Source: Lycorma delicatula (taxonomy: Eukaryota > Arthropoda > Insecta > Hemiptera > Fulgoridae). From it: a stretch of DNA of 64,000 nt. Position numbers and translations under genes: made by a program. Shown in pieces: positions 11,470 to 24,112 of this stretch. Under the pieces are notes generated by a model. It did not search any database, was not told where the DNA came from, and was given only the letters and a program-made list of their open reading frames with translations. Location: contig NC_134463.1 of the NCBI RefSeq assembly GCF_047948215.1, positions 58,720,201 through 58,784,200 on the forward strand. The letters run 5' to 3'. Position 1 is the first letter of the stretch. Each line of letters starts with the position of its first letter.

Positions 11470-14400
11470 ATATAATAAATAATTATACCAAACGGTGCTA
11501 TGTTTGAAAAACTAAATTCTTCATCTCCGTTTAACGTATTTATCCGAAATCATTTTAATTTAAGCCTTCTGAAGTCATGTTAGAAGCGTGGTTCGTTATG
11601 ATGCTGAACGTTGAGGTTTCTTTATTTGTAGTATCTATCGTTAACAATATTGTTCGGTGTATTCAGGTAGCGTTACCTACTTTGAGGGTCATGATGACTA
11701 GGTATTTGTTTGAGTGGGGAATGAGGAAACAAAATAAAATGACGAAAAGTCGATCTACTTGAGCAGGCAAGAATTTTTCATTTCATTAATAAAATGCTAA
11801 ATTTCGCAACTGTGTTTAGTTTGTAGCGGTTCGCTTTTAAGTTGCTCTTCCTGAATAAAATTGGTTTCCGAAGTAAAATAATTTCTATTCGTAGGCCGAA
11901 GTTTTACACGAAAACAGTTCTGTTTTCCTGTTAAATATTCATATTTTCTAAGTAATAGCTGAGAAAATACTTCATAACTTGTAAATGCTTTTTTTTAATT
12001 GACCCTACACTCAACATATTTTGAAAAAAGTCTTTTATTTTCAAAAAATATTATCTTTTATTTTTAAATATATATATATTTAAAAATCATTATTTAAATT
12101 AAAATTACACAGTTAATTTTTGTTTAATACGTGTTCTTATGTAATTGACTTACTTACAGGTTTACTTATTAAATTTCAAGTTTTTTGATTAATCACAAAT
12201 TACAAAGTGTACGGAAGTGATGTGCGATGGGCAGTCATCGTTTGTATAATTTTGTCAATAGTATTCCAAAATAAAATTATAAAAAAAGTAAAAAAAAATG
12301 TTATTTTTTTATTAATGTAAATTAATTGTTTTAGTGATTTGTGTCGTAGTTTCTATACATTATTTTAAAAAAGGTATAACCGGAAGTCACTTTTCCCGTA
12401 ACAAATTATGTTAGTTCCGTACGCTAAGTAATGTATTTGATAAAATACATTTTAGTACATGGAAAGGAGGAACAAGCATTCAATTTTTCATAGTAGTGTT
12501 TAAACATTATTCTTTTGGTGTGAAAGTATAAAAAAATGTAAATTTTATTTTATATGGTACTATGATATGCGTATTTCATTCTGATTTACTAAAGAATTAT
12601 CTATAACAGATTTCGTAGTTTATTCTTTAATGATTTTTTTCTTCCTCAGAACTTTCACATAGAAAATTTAATTTAAACTTTATGTTTTACTTTAATTATT
12701 TAATATTACGATGTATTTTCGATCTCTCTCTTACCTATAATTTTCCGATTTTTTTTTTAATTAGTATAAAATTATGGTAAATTAAGTGATAGTTTTTTTC
12801 TCTTCAACGTTGGTATTCCTTTTTGTATGCAGATTAGTTAATTATTATGTAATTTAATATTAAATTAGGTCATGTAGTTATACTCTGATAATTTATAAAA
12901 ATGTTTTTTTATAAAATTAAACAAAAAAAATTTTTTTATTTAACAAATAAAATCGTTTACAAAGTAATTAACAATTTTTTTAATGAATGATTGAGTAGTT
13001 TGTAGAAATTTTAGTACGAAGAGATTAATTTTTTTTTAACTCTATATTTAGAAAGTATGAAAAGTTTTTCAGACTTTGTATACGATTCGTTCCCCTTTAT
13101 ATATGTGCACAGAGGGAAACTTATAATACTGTAGAATCCAATCTTGAATCCAGTTTTAATTAAATTATCAGCCGTATTTAATTACATTGAGTTATTTATT
13201 AATAATGTAGATTTGAGATCGAGCTAAAACAAATCAAACTTCAATCGGGTAGTAAATACAAGATAGTAAACAAGAACGGATGGAAATCATTGATAGAAAA
13301 TCCTTCACTACTTTTTTGTGTAATAGGATGAAGGTTATCATGTATCGTTAATTTCCGTTAATTAATAATCACGTTAATTTTTTTGATATATGAATATTAT
13401 ATTACAAAATACATTATTTGTTAACTATTTCGTATGGTCAAGATTGTAGAGAAAAACGCTTCTTTTTCTTGATGATAAGCTTCAAGCTTGAGCTTGGGAT
13501 GTAGAAATGGAATTTTGTAGCGCATAAAAAATGCCATTCCTGACCGGGATTCGAACTCGGTCAGTTTACCAAATATTTGGTAAACGATTCTATTTCAATT
13601 ACAGTTCACCGTAGTTCCTTTTTTATATTTACTCATTCTGAAGTAGTAGTATCGCCAGTTTTGTATCGACTTGAAAATTTTCGTATAATTCTTTAGATAA
13701 AAGAATAGATTTTCCTGATGTCATATTGAGACTATTTTTCATTATTTCTAATAAATTTGTTACCTACAAGAAAAGTAATTTGTAATAGCATTTTATCGGT
13801 TCATTGCATATCGTCGATAATTAATCTGCTTTCTGCTTTTTTTGAAAAAAAATAGTTTTTTGAAAAATTTCTAGTTTTCGTCACTATCTTGTTTATTTTT
13901 AATTTTTGGCAAAAATAAATACCTCTAGTAGAAATCTAAGACAAATTTGCATAAAAGAAAGTTCTGGAACACTTTTTCTACGAGCAAAATTAAGAAATTA
14001 TGGATAAATTATTAATTTATCCATTTACTCTTACTGAATACGAGAAAGTATCCAGTTTCCAAGCTACTCTACATCATAGCGCGATTATGGTGCTTATTTT
14101 AAAATTCGCTAGCGCCTTAGTTTTACTCGTAGAAAAAGTACCTAGGAGGTTTTTTATATAAAATTTTCTCAGCCATCTATTGGTGCTATTTATCGCTGCT
14201 ATTGACGAAAAAATAAAAGTTTTCCTTAATTTAACAAATTAAATAGTTAATCGCTCATGTCTTCAAGGACACAATTTTATTTTAACTACTTTTCTGAGCT
14301 CATTCCAATAATTTATTTGCTGTAGTAAATCTTTTCGATGTTATAATCTCTCTCTATTGACTCAGCTATAAGATATTCCTTTGAGTTTTTTCCTACGTTT

Positions 14401-14935
14401 CATAGTCCAGTTTTTAAGTAAATCGTTCCTTTCTCACTATTCAAACTGTTTCTGTTATTCATGATCCCTTCCGATCAATATAATGACATCGTAGTTTTTA
14501 TCTAGGCGCCCCATCAGACTATTGAATATCAATATCGATTAGATCAATTCGAGTTTCTGTGTGCTTAGTATTCTTTTTATTGAAAACTGCTTTACGTGGT
14601 GATCTATCTGAAGTCTTGTTTCCTATCCAGTTGGATTAAATTTCAACACAGAACTAGTTTACCGGCTAAATATGGGCCTCGTAATGCTATTTTTTCAGGT
14701 TTAGAAGTTTTTCAGGTTTTGGTTTTTCTGGATCTCCTATTTTTCTTCAGGTTTAGAAGTATGTTATGGAAGTAATTCCGTGCCGAGGTAATGGTCGCAA
14801 ATTTATTTAGTTTTAAATTGTTGCCATTCGTTCGATCAAAATTTTCCAAAATGATTTAACTAACATATAGAGTTGTTAGGGATCTTGCTTTAGTAAACTT
14901 TTAATAATTTGACCTATTTCCCGAACTTACGAGGC
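11470..14935. other. AT-rich region without a recognised gene
   Basis: No supported coding sequence. The open frame at 11577-11762 has no recognisable features. Contents noted: a SINE fragment (13497-13565) and a short perfect hairpin at about 14000-14024 (ATGGATAAATT-ATT-AATTTATCCAT). Confidence 0.5.
13497..13565 (-). mobile_element. SINE fragment
   Basis: Read on the minus strand it gives GACCGAGTTCGAATCCCGGT followed by CAGGAATGGCATTTTTTATG CGCTACAAAATT. This is the T-arm/B-box region and following segment of the SINE at 10625-10790. The A-box half is not recognisable. Confidence 0.7.
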
Positions 14936-14939
14936 TCGG

Positions 14940-15851
14940 TTGATACATTTTCCACATATATGTGAAGCAAGGAATGAAAAGAAATATTGGAATGAAATAA
15001 AAAATGAATAAAAGTACAATACCTTAGCTACAAAGTGCAGTATTTATTTTTCAATATGATCCCAGTTTACACTGATGCACTTTTCCCAACGTGTGACAAG
15101 TTTTTTCATTTCGTCACTGAAACATTCTGGCGGTCTTTCTCGGATTCAAGTGGCCACAGCCTCCTTTACCTCCTGGTCGGTGGTATAATGATTATCTTTC
15201 AGATGAGGGAAGTGGAAGTCGCACGGAGCCAAATCGTATGGCGGATGCGGAATAGGCTCAAAATTCAGCTTGTGGAGAGCCATCAGAGAGTTTTCGCGGT
15301 ACCCATCGTGTACAGAATTTACAGTAACGCAGTTGCTCGATAATATGGCCTACTCGTTCTTTAGATATGCCTAATTCAATAGCGATGCGTTGCTGGGCGA
15401 TTCACCGGTCACTTTGAAGCAAATCGTCCACCTCCTTTCGATGTTTCTCGTTAGTAACAGAAACTGGTCGTCCGCTGCGAGGTGCGTCCTCAATTGTCAC
15501 TTTATCAACTTCACATTCCTGAAATTTCAACGCCCACCTGTTCACAGTACTCCTGTCAACAGTTTCACTGCCGTAAACCGCTTTTAAACGATGAAAAATA
15601 TTCGTAGGATTCACATTTTCTGCTGTTAAAAATTCGATCACTGCGCGGTGTTTAACCGTGTTGATGACATATTGGCCGTACTCGACTCCATTTTAACTGC
15701 TTCTGAAAAGAAATCGGTTAACTGATTTCAACGCATTATCGCAAGTTTGTAGAGAGATATTTTAACTATCATGGGCTGCCACGCCCAACGCGATAATACC
15801 TTTTGTCTTCGACTAGCACGTTTGTGTGCAAAATTTATCAGCCAAGCCTCG
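14940..15851 (-). mobile_element. Mariner-like element C, catalytic core deleted
   Basis: Both ends are clear: CGAGGCTCGGTTGATACATT at the left and CGAGGCTTGGCTGATAAATT on the minus strand at the right, with TA at 14938-14939 and 15852-15853. The N-terminal half of the transposase is well kept on the minus strand (open at 15402-15641). It reads IEFLTAENVNPTNIFHRLKA, then VDRSTVNRWALKFQECEVDK and the GRPVSVT motif, which form the paired helix-turn-helix DNA-binding domain, and then runs to the WVPRKL motif near 15295. The next recognisable residues are C-terminal (LVTRWEKCI-like, seen with a frameshift). All three catalytic Asp blocks have been deleted, leaving 912 bp. Confidence 0.92.
15402..15641 (-). 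pseudogene. Mariner transposase N-terminal DNA-binding domain (element C)
   Basis: A 79-residue open stretch covering the helix-turn-helix that binds the terminal repeats. The frame actually extends upstream past the first Met through VKHRAVIEFL, so the apparent start is not the true one. It stops at LLQSDR* where the plus strand reads CACTTTGAAGC, and the family sequence continues beyond the stop (QQRIAIELGISKERVGHII). It therefore cannot make a full transposase. A truncated DNA-binding protein that competes for terminal repeats is conceivable but unsupported. Confidence 0.85.
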
Positions 15852-15854
15852 TAT

Positions 15855-16915
15855 TTCTAATTTTAGGTTTTGTAAGTTTTTTTTAATCTTTATTGCATTT
15901 TTTGTTTTATTATTTCCTGGCGAATAATACAATGTATAACTAACTACACAGTGTACTATTTAAGGAAAAGCTTGCTAATTGGGGTTAAATTTTGCATGTC
16001 GACGATTTTGCAGATCTTGACTTCCTCCATCCAGAAAACATAGTTTAGCATTGAAAAATTTCGGAAGGATGTACTTAGTACTTTTGTATAGATGTTTTTC
16101 CTGTTTTTTCTTGATATATTCACACTGTGGAATTCGATGTGACGATTTTTGTATATGTGGAGTGGCACTGATGCAATTTAATTTTGGTCACGATCGGTGA
16201 CTAAGGTGGCTAGGAGATGCGAACTTATTAATTCCATATTTCAAAATTTTACTCAAAGGGTAGGTAAATTTTTGTCACAAAAAAACCTTTTTTTTGTCGT
16301 TTCTGGATTCAAAGGTACATCTTACGCTAATTAGATCGATTCCATTACATTAATTACGTCCCTTTGGTTACGTCTTTGTACAGTTTAGTTCTGGAGTGGG
16401 GGATAATAAATCTAATTGTTTTTGCTTTTTTTAGTTATTGGTTTGCTTGATATCTTCAGACTTGATTAACCGAATTTGATGAAAGTGGACCCGTGCGAAA
16501 ATTTCGCAATTTAAATTTTATAGAAACAAATCACATTTACTGCTGTTATAATTTATTTTTAAGCACAGGAAAAGTACCATGATGAAAATATTGCAGTAAC
16601 AAACTGTACACAACATTGTAAACATGAAATATATAGCTGCTAAAAAACTGTACGTTAAAAACATTAGTATAGAATCTGGTTGTATCACTGCTGGGCGGTG
16701 GCGATTCGACTCATCAGCTGGTCAGTGAATCAAATTTGAATTTTAACTAACATTCAACACTTTTTCTACTTTCTTTTTCGTCTTAAATCTGCTTGATTTA
16801 CGCCCGGGGGGTAATTATCTATCCAGCAATACTGCATTTATGGGGAGGTTTGTGTTTTTTGGTGCCTTTTAAATGGTGCAAAACCGTCTTCTTTCCTTAG
16901 AGTATCATGTACAGT
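15855..16915. other. No recognised feature
   Basis: Unique-looking AT-rich DNA between two transposons. The short open frames (for example 15956-16168 minus) show no family features. Confidence 0.5.
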
Positions 16916-16916
16916 A

Positions 16917-18315
16917 TAATTCAAAATGATAGACTCAATTTCGTAACTCTGTATTCAAAATTACGAACTAATAACAAACGTTAAGAAAATTGTATCTGAT
17001 AATACTTACAATAATGTTTACAGGTACAATTCATAACTGTTCAACGTGGTTCCCTCCAGCTCCGCGGACACATCTAAGCAGTAGCTGAACTCTTCCCATA
17101 CGCGAGGAAGCTTATCTTGTGTCACCTCAGCCGTATTACGGTTCCACTTGTCGGCCAGATTTGTTGGTAGAGGTGGTACGTAAATTGCTTCTTTCACAAA
17201 CTCCCACAAGAAAAAGTCACGTGTGATCAGATGATCTTGAAGGCCAAAACTGAAGAGCCAGTTCTTCATTTCCGATGCATCTTATCCATCGTTGAGGTAG
17301 GGATTCATTCAGAAAGCTTCGATCGTCTAAGTGCCAACAGGGTGGAGCTACGTCCTGTTGAAAAATGTGAATCTTCATTTAGTTAAGGGAAAAGCCAGTT
17401 TTCCAGCATGTCCTGGTATGTTACCCCACCTAACCATTTGTTTCGCAGAAAAGAATGGTCCATAAACCAATATTTACGATAAGGCGCAAAAAAACATTAA
17501 TCTTGAGGGAGTTTTCTTTTGTTGCAGTGTGTTATGGAGATTTTGTACTCGTAGACCCCATTTGTGAATATGGTGGCTATTCACTTTTTCACTGAGGTGG
17601 AACGCTGCTTAATCTACAAAAATTAAAATTAATTGTGCTTAATCGACAAAAATTAAAGTGTCATCCTCCATGTTTTCAAGCATTTGGGGTCACAAAATTC
17701 AACCAGTTTTGTTTTGCCACCTCCGCGAAGAGCTTGTTAAAGTTGTAGGCGGTACGGATTGATAAGTAAACGATGCCTCAAAACACGCCAGCAGTTGGTT
17801 GAGGTATTCCATGTTCTCTGCTCGCTCTATGATTTGACTTTCTTTGCTTCTACAAAACTTTCTTCAATTCGTTTCACGTTCTCTGCCATACGCGGTTGGC
17901 CCGTACTATTGCCTTTACAGAGATACTCTCTCTGTTCGTTCAAACCGGTAAAACCAACTACTCTGCCTTGTTAGGTAAAAACTCTGCCTTGTTGGTTAAA
18001 ACCAACCTATGCTCTTCCTTGTTAGAGGATCATTGTTAAATCGGAGACGAAACGCACGCTACACTGCAGTTTCTGACGAGATTTTCCGAACTCAAGAATA
18101 CAGAAAATCTTGTGTTGCACTGTAGCCGTCTTACTCATACAACTGACACGTAATGACGGCGCAAGCACCCTAGCGGTCGTTTACGCAACTATATGAGCAT
18201 TAACTATGTTATTCGAAACTTTCGGACTTACTCTCTCAATTACTACTTAGATCAGTCAGACGCTAGATAGTTCAGGAAATATAGAGTTATTAAATTGAGT
18301 CCATCATTTATAATT
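16917..18315 (-). mobile_element. IS630/Tc1/mariner-superfamily element D
   Basis: Inverted ends: left AATTCAAAATGATAGACTCA and, on the minus strand at the right, CAATTATAAATGATGGACTC. The minus strand starts a transposase at about 18138 (MSKTATVQHKIFCILEFGKS). It continues with frameshifts and stops to the C-terminal part at 17018-17269. About 1.4 kb is the full length expected for this family, so this copy is decayed by point changes and small indels more than by one large deletion. The exact ends and target duplication are less certain than for the mariners nearby. Confidence 0.8.
17018..17269 (-). pseudogene. IS630-like transposase C-terminal fragment (element D)
   Basis: An open stretch of 83 residues. 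After a degenerate start, FFLWEFVKEAIYVPPLPTNL is the block that follows the third catalytic Asp in this insect transposase family (usual form CDFFLWGFVK). It is followed by VTQDKLPRVWEEFSYCLDVS, the conserved C-terminal helix region. The catalytic Asp itself lies in a position now reading ITRDFFL. Upstream parts of the protein are in other frames on the same strand. It is not a functional gene. Confidence 0.85.
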
Positions 18316-18319
18316 GCTC

Positions 18320-19670
18320 CGTATTGAGGTATTTTGTAGGATTTATAGAGCATTAATGCCATTTAAGTTTGGTTTAAATTGGTCAAAAGGGTGGGGCGAT
18401 ACGGTCACCATGAATCACCAAGAGAAGTTTTTACGTAATTCTTTACTTGCGTACTTACAAACTTTAATATTCTATGTAGTGATTATCCTAAATATTAGGC
18501 TGATGAGGAAGCCCTCAGTAATGCAGATTTGTATTATTTCACGGCTTCGCCGGAAAAGTTATGTAACTCTTTACCGGTTTTTATTCTATTTTAAGTAATA
18601 TTTACTTAGCTGACAAATAAATTAACGTTGAGAATTTTTGTTTACGTAGTGTTGGTCATTGTAATTAAACAAATGAGTATTTTATTTTAAATTAGTTTGA
18701 TTGTTAAAACCATTAGTTTGTTTTGCTGAAAAACTTAATATTGATTTAAGATAATTACAATAATGATCAGTTCATTGTAGTATTGTTAATGGGTAGCATC
18801 ATTCATTCATTTATTCCTTATCTCATTCATTAATTTCACATTTAGTGTATGTTCATAATACATCGACCGCTTTACCTTCCTCATTAAAATAAATTTATTA
18901 ATTCATGTCAGAAATATAATTTCCAAACTTTTGGAGTTGATTTATATTTTTTTAATTATTTTAATTTGATTATATGTTAATAAAATAAATAAACTTTATT
19001 TGAACGATTGTATTAAGTAAGCTTATCTTCAGTGTTAATTAGGTTATTAGAGATTATAATTTATAGAATTTATAGAGATTATAATTTCGTATCGATTCAA
19101 AATAAATTGCATATTTTCAGTAGGATTGGATGTACTGCACTTCATTTCGTAATATATAATATTGTTTGTCGAACGGGCGCAGAAGGTTATGTTTGCTTTC
19201 ACGTATGGTATGTACTAGGTTAGTGTTGCGGCCGGACCACTTTTTTTTTTGCTTAGTATTATCAACTGGGCATTGTTTTGTAGGTTTATAACAAAAAACA
19301 CGTCCTTATTTGGCGATCTAGGTATATACATTATTATTTATTTATTGGGAGATGTTACAGAATTTTTAATTATAAATGATTGTGTGTAATCATACACACA
19401 ATAGCATATACATTAGGTATATAATAATTTATTACAATAAGGTGTCATAAAGTAATTAAACTTGTTATTACAAATACAATATAATATAAGAAAATACAGT
19501 CTGTTAACAAGAATATATCAAACAATAAATTTATAAATTGTTACACGTGCTATGTCCTCTTACAAATACAAGTGTGCATCACACTTGTGAACTCAAAAAG
19601 CTTATTATAAAAACGTATTAATAATACAATGTGTTTAAATCATATAATATTGATTTCGTTAAATTATAAT
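18320..19670. other. No recognised gene
   Basis: AT-rich sequence. A short hairpin lies at about 19380-19403 (ATTGTGTGT-AATCAT-ACACACAAT). The open frames at 18314-18598 and 19032-19223 have no recognisable domains and skewed AT-rich composition. Confidence 0.5.
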
Positions 19671-19673
19671 TTA

Positions 19674-20105
19674 CACTGGCGAACAAATTAATCCGAGCAC
19701 AGTATGTTTAACAGAAAATTTTATTGTAAAAGAAAAAATGTTTAATAGTCAAATTTACTAAAATTAAATAGTTTATGTTCTCCTTTGTTTTTTATTATCT
19801 CGTTAATTAATAATTTGGCATTGATTCCAATAAGGTAGAACAATGATTTTTGATTTCTTCATCTCGAAACCAAACATGTATCACTGAACTAATAAGGTGT
19901 TTGTGCTACAATTCATTTTCCCAAATCTTCTTTTCAGTATTCCCCATAAATTTTCAATGGAATTCCGGTCAGGAGAGTTCCGGAGCCACTAGAGCACTCG
20001 AATTTGTGGTTTTTGAAGAACTCGTTTGCTTTCTTTGCCGTGTGACATGGTGCAGAGTTCTGTTGGAAAATGTGTTCTGAGTAATTTGTTTTGTAATGTT
20101 GGCAA
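19674..20105 (-). mobile_element. Tc1-like transposon, 3' part only
   Basis: The plus-strand left end CACTGGCGAACAAATTAATC preceded by TA (19672-19673) is a typical Tc1-family terminus. On the minus strand, IFQQNSAPCHTAKKANEFFK carries the second catalytic block with Asp replaced by Asn. After a frameshift comes WLRNSPDRNSIENLWGILKR, which contains the catalytic Glu of the DDE triad. The N-terminal two thirds and the other terminus are missing; the copy ends near 20105, about 50 bp before an R repeat begins. The D-to-N change and frameshift mean it is inactive. Confidence 0.88.
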
Positions 20106-20151
20106 TATAATGTTGTTGTGTGGTTATGTTAATTGTCCGAATTCGATTAAT

Positions 20152-20814
20152 TGTACGAAGTAAAGGAAGTATTGTGATCGCGAAAAATTTCGGTTTTCAG
20201 ATTTCAAAGGAAATATCCATTTTTACCATCCCTGAATCTATTTTTACTAGTTTCGGCGTGACGTCTGTACGTACGTATGTATGTCGCATAACTCAAAAAC
20301 GATTAGCCGTAGGATCTTGAAATTTTGGATTTAGGACTTTTCTAACATCTAGTAGTGCACCTTCCCTTTTGATTGCAAACTACAGGACCAAAAATGTCCA
20401 AAATCCAAAAAATTTGGATTTTGGATTTTTTCTTAACTGCAGTAATAAGGCTTCATTGAGAGCTTTTCAACGATATATCAAAAGTAGTACTTATTTTCAT
20501 TCGTTTAAGAGTTAAAGCTAACTAAAAGTTTATTTAATGAAATGTTTGGATCTTACAAGGGAAAGGCACACATCGGTTCGAATTCGACTTTATATTTTTT
20601 TTTTTTTAATTGAAATATATTGACTTCTTAATGTCGTTACCCTGTGATTGTAAAAGTTTTACAATAAATAAAAAAAAAGTAATAATAAAAAAAGAATAAA
20701 AAAATCATCATCAGTTATTAGTGAAATAAAATTTTATGTACTTTTAAAAATGTATATATGTAATTTCATAGGCGTACAAGGAAGTCATTTAGTGTCGACA
20801 TCAGATTTTTTTTT
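20152..20814 (+). repeat. Unclassified interspersed repeat R, copy 1 (full length)
   Basis: This begins GTACGAAGTAAAGGAAGTAT and carries the family landmarks in order: GTTTCGGCGTGACGTCTGTA, CGATTAGCCGTAGGAT, a hairpin around AATTTGGATTTTGGA, TTAACTGCAGTAATAA, a T-arm-like ATCGGTTCGAATTCGA, a T-run and poly-AT stretch, and the end GGCGTACAAGGAAGTCATTT AGTGTC. Seven copies lie in this window (also 23667, 27407, 28381, 30088, 30654, 62975). The embedded reading frames are short and broken differently in each copy. No superfamily can be assigned by eye. Confidence 0.88.
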
Positions 20815-21099
20815 GTTAAACATTTTTTTCTCATATTTTAATTACACCTTTGGAGTCAACCAAAGAATGTACATTTAACATTTTAATTTCGTTTTATGAC
20901 TATTTTGTAGTCTGGAGTTGGCTGTTAGAAATAATTACACTGTGATTATTACGGTTGTTGTAATGAAGAAATCTGAACCGTTGTAAACTACAGATGCATT
21001 AGTAAATGACGGACGGATCTGTCTTAACGGTTCCGAATAAAGAAAACTTCACTACATATTCGGATGAATATTATAAAAGTCAGTCGATTTCGTTAATTA

Positions 21100-21222
21100 T
21101 TTAAACATTGTTCGGTTTATTTGTCTATCAATTTCTAATAAATTTTTATTTTAGTTATATTGAAAAGTATTAACTTCATTTCTGTTTAATACTCGTATTT
21201 ACTACATTCCAGTTTTTATGTG
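21100..21222 (+). repeat. Direct repeat pair, copy 1
   Basis: The segment ending in AACTTCATTTCTGTTTAATA CTCGTATTTACTACATTCCAGTTTTTATGTG recurs nearly unchanged at 22837-22959 in the same orientation, about 1.74 kb downstream. The matched core is about 105 bp with few differences. Confidence 0.85.
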
Positions 21223-22346
21223 CTCGTTGGAAATAACTAGGTCTGTGTAATTTAAAGTTAAACCTGTTCGAGTGAAGGTCATTTGTATAATAATAGTTTC
21301 ATCCTTTTGCCGTACAAAATGAAATATCAGTGTATTTTTTCCTCTTCTGTTTTTTGATAATGTGATCTTCATCAGTAGAAATAATAATAACAATATTATG
21401 AATAATTAGACAAAAATTACTCGCTTAATTTATGTCGGATAAAATTTAAGTAATCATATTTATAGATAAAATTTATAGTGATTAGAATATACGGCCTTTT
21501 TAAACACTTTGCCTTCGTGATCACAAAAAGTAATCTAAGTACTGAAAATGAGATAATAATCGATTACTGTTTTACCTAGTAATCGAATTATAGTTTTTTT
21601 ATGCATTAATTGAATGGTTACGTGTCATGAGTGTTTTTATTAATATTTGATTTGTATTTAAGATAACTGTTAATATTATAAATATGCTTTTAAAACATAG
21701 TACATCGAAAAGTTCAATGTACGTTTCCCATATAATTTGAAATACGTCATTTGTATTCAATTTTTTTTGTCTGATAACGGTTTATTTCAATGATAACTAC
21801 CTGCGACGTAGCCTGTACGTCACGTAACGCTGAGGTATTGTGTTTACATTACGGTAAACTATACAGCGATATCAGTTTCGTTTTACTTAAAGTTTTGTGA
21901 TTTGTTTTTAAGTATTTTCTAGTCTATCTGTTTTCATTTTCTTATCTTCATCACAACAGTATTCGTGGTCGAATCATTTATCTAATTCTTGATGGGGATT
22001 GGAAACGTGTTAATGTTTTATCTTGTGTTTCGTTGTAAGGAATCGACCGTTATATAATAATGGAAGAATCCGTACTTACCCAATGTCCAATTATCTTTGG
22101 CCTTCTGCATCTTTATAGTACTTAAAATGATTGACTTACTTTGTTTTACAGCATTTTTAAGTTCAAATCAGCCTTTAATTGTAAGCGTTTATTACTACTT
22201 AAACCTCCGTTTTTGCCATAAAAGTTTTTATTACCATTTTGCAAGTATTAATTAACCAGCCGGTATTAATTAAGGTTAATTATTATTACATAAAACTTTA
22301 ATAATATTTATTTTAACTCTTATCCTTCAGAAATTTAAATTATTTA

Positions 22347-22560
22347 CGAGGTCTGTTCAAAAAATAACCGAACGTTTTTAATTACGCGCCAACGGAGACG
22401 TTTAGTTACGTGTACGATTGGCGGCATTGTGTTCAGTATAACCTTCTCCGTAATCTGATGTTCTTTGATTGATGATATCTCGTTTGGTTTTCGTGTTATT
22501 GTTATTTGAGTACAACGTATTTACGTGTTACTAGCGATTTACACAGATTTTACAAAAAAA
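22347..22560 (+). mobile_element. Mariner 5'-end fragment
   Basis: CGAGGTCTGTTCAAAAAATA preceded by TA (22345-22346) closely matches the terminal repeat of element A (384-1236) and is followed by ACCGAACG and untranslated-leader-like sequence. No transposase codons or partner terminus are seen before the similarity fades near 22560. It lies between the two copies of the 21100/22837 direct repeat. Confidence 0.7.
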
Positions 22561-22836
22561 GAAGAGAAGGTCTCAGTTCAATTTTTATTTGGTTTTTTGT
22601 CTGAAGTCGTACACTTCACCGAATGGACGATTTCGAAAATTTTGTTATATTTTATGAAGTACTGATATTTGTTACGTTTATTTTGCAGTATAAATTGTTT
22701 GGTCAATTTTTAACGAATTATTTTATATAAGTACACGATTTGAAATTTTTTTTATTATAGTCATCATTTAATATATTATGTATTTTATTATGAAAATGAA
22801 AAAAAATTAATTGTAGAATACAATTACAAAATATTA

Positions 22837-22959
22837 ATGTAAACATTTCTCCTTTGTTTGTGTATCTATTTCTAATCAATTTTAATCTTAGTTATATTGA
22901 AAAAGATTAACTTCATTTCTGTTTAATACTCGTACTTACTACATTCCAGTTTTTATGTG
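22837..22959 (+). repeat. Direct repeat pair, copy 2
   Basis: Second copy of the segment at 21100-21222; the best match is from TCTAATCAATTTTAATCTTA to the ATTCCAGTTTTTATGTG end. Confidence 0.85.
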
Positions 22960-23244
22960 GAAATTCCTCAAATTTGCTTTTCCTTGTACAAATTTTTTTC
23001 TACACTAAGGGAAGTTTCTTGTAGACTTATTATACGTAATTTAAATTAAAAAAAAAGAAAAAAAAGGAAAATTACCCTAAAAAACACTAAAATAAAAGAG
23101 TAGTGCTTTTTCTGTGTGTGTATATATATATATATATAAAATACACAAACATAAACATATAAACATGCCTATCTTATCGTCACAAAAAAGTTTGGAAGAC
23201 GGCTGCCACTCCTCATCGATAATGAGCTGAGGAAAGGCGTTGAT

Positions 23245-23274
23245 GATGTATGTATATGTACATATACATACATC
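23245..23274. repeat. Perfect 30-bp palindrome
   Basis: GATGTATGTATATGT is followed directly by its exact reverse complement ACATATACATACATC, with no spacer. It is built of TATG/TACA-like steps. Confidence 0.95.
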
Positions 23275-23666
23275 TTTCCCCCGCATTTTATAAAATAAAG
23301 ACTTGTTTCGATACTAATTTTTTCTTCGGCCTTCTCAAATCTCATTTCCCTTATGGCTATAGTTCAGGGTATAAAATCGATCTTCGGGGAATTCATCTAA
23401 GATGATTTTTATAAATAAAATAACCGATTTTCAAACAGGAAAAAATGGAACAAAAAAGAACTGATAAGTCCTTAAACGTAATAGAAATTACTAACTAATT
23501 ATCTTAATTCATCTAGTATAAAAAAATAAATAAAAAATTTATTAGGAATGACATGAAAAAAATTGTAATATTTATAATAGAGAAATTAATATAGATGTGA
23601 AATAGCTTTTAGGGAGTCCAAAAATAAGATATATTTCAAGTTTTCTAAACGATAATTTTACATCCT

Positions 23667-23971
23667 TGTACGAGGTAAAGCAAGTATTGTGATCACGAAA
23701 TTTTCGGTTTTCAGATTTCAATGGAACTATCCATTTTGACTAGTTTCGGCGTAACGTCCGTGCGTATGTACGTATGAATCTCATATAACTTAAGAACGAT
23801 TAGCCGTAGGATGTTGAAATTTTGGATTTAGAGATGTTGTAACATCTCAAATTTTTTTCACCTCTTTTTTTTTTATTGGAATCAACCGGACCAAAAGTAT
23901 CCAAAAAATCTCAAAATCTGGATTTTGGACTTTTTCTGAATTGCAGTAATAAGAGCTTATTGAAAGCTTTT
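23667..23971 (+). repeat. Repeat R, copy 2 (3' truncated)
   Basis: The first ~300 bp of R (GTACGAGGTAAAGCAAGTAT to GCAGTAATAAGAGCTTATTG AAAGCTTTT). The family sequence then stops abruptly and is replaced by T-rich DNA leading into the 24113 ORF. The missing 3' part is not found downstream, so this is a truncation and not a simple insertion. Confidence 0.88.
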
Positions 23972-24112
23972 CTTTTTTATTAGATTTATTTTTATTAATT
24001 TAAAATGTTGCTGAGCAACAACATTTTAACTTTGAATTTATTTTCCATTATTATTTTACTACCTTCAGTCGCATTATATCCTATACGTATTTAACGATAT
24101 ATTCGTTTTTGT

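Larger units (their letters stand above)
20820..23660. other. AT-rich region, no gene recognised
   Basis: Contains the direct-repeat pair 21100-21222/22837-22959, a mariner 5'-end fragment at 22347 and a perfect palindrome at 23245-23274 (all listed). The rest is AT-rich without a supportable exon. Confidence 0.5.

Noticed and set aside
15035..15587. Plus-strand ORFs inside 14940-15851
   Set aside because: Antisense to the mariner C transposase relic; the minus strand gives the recognisable family motifs.
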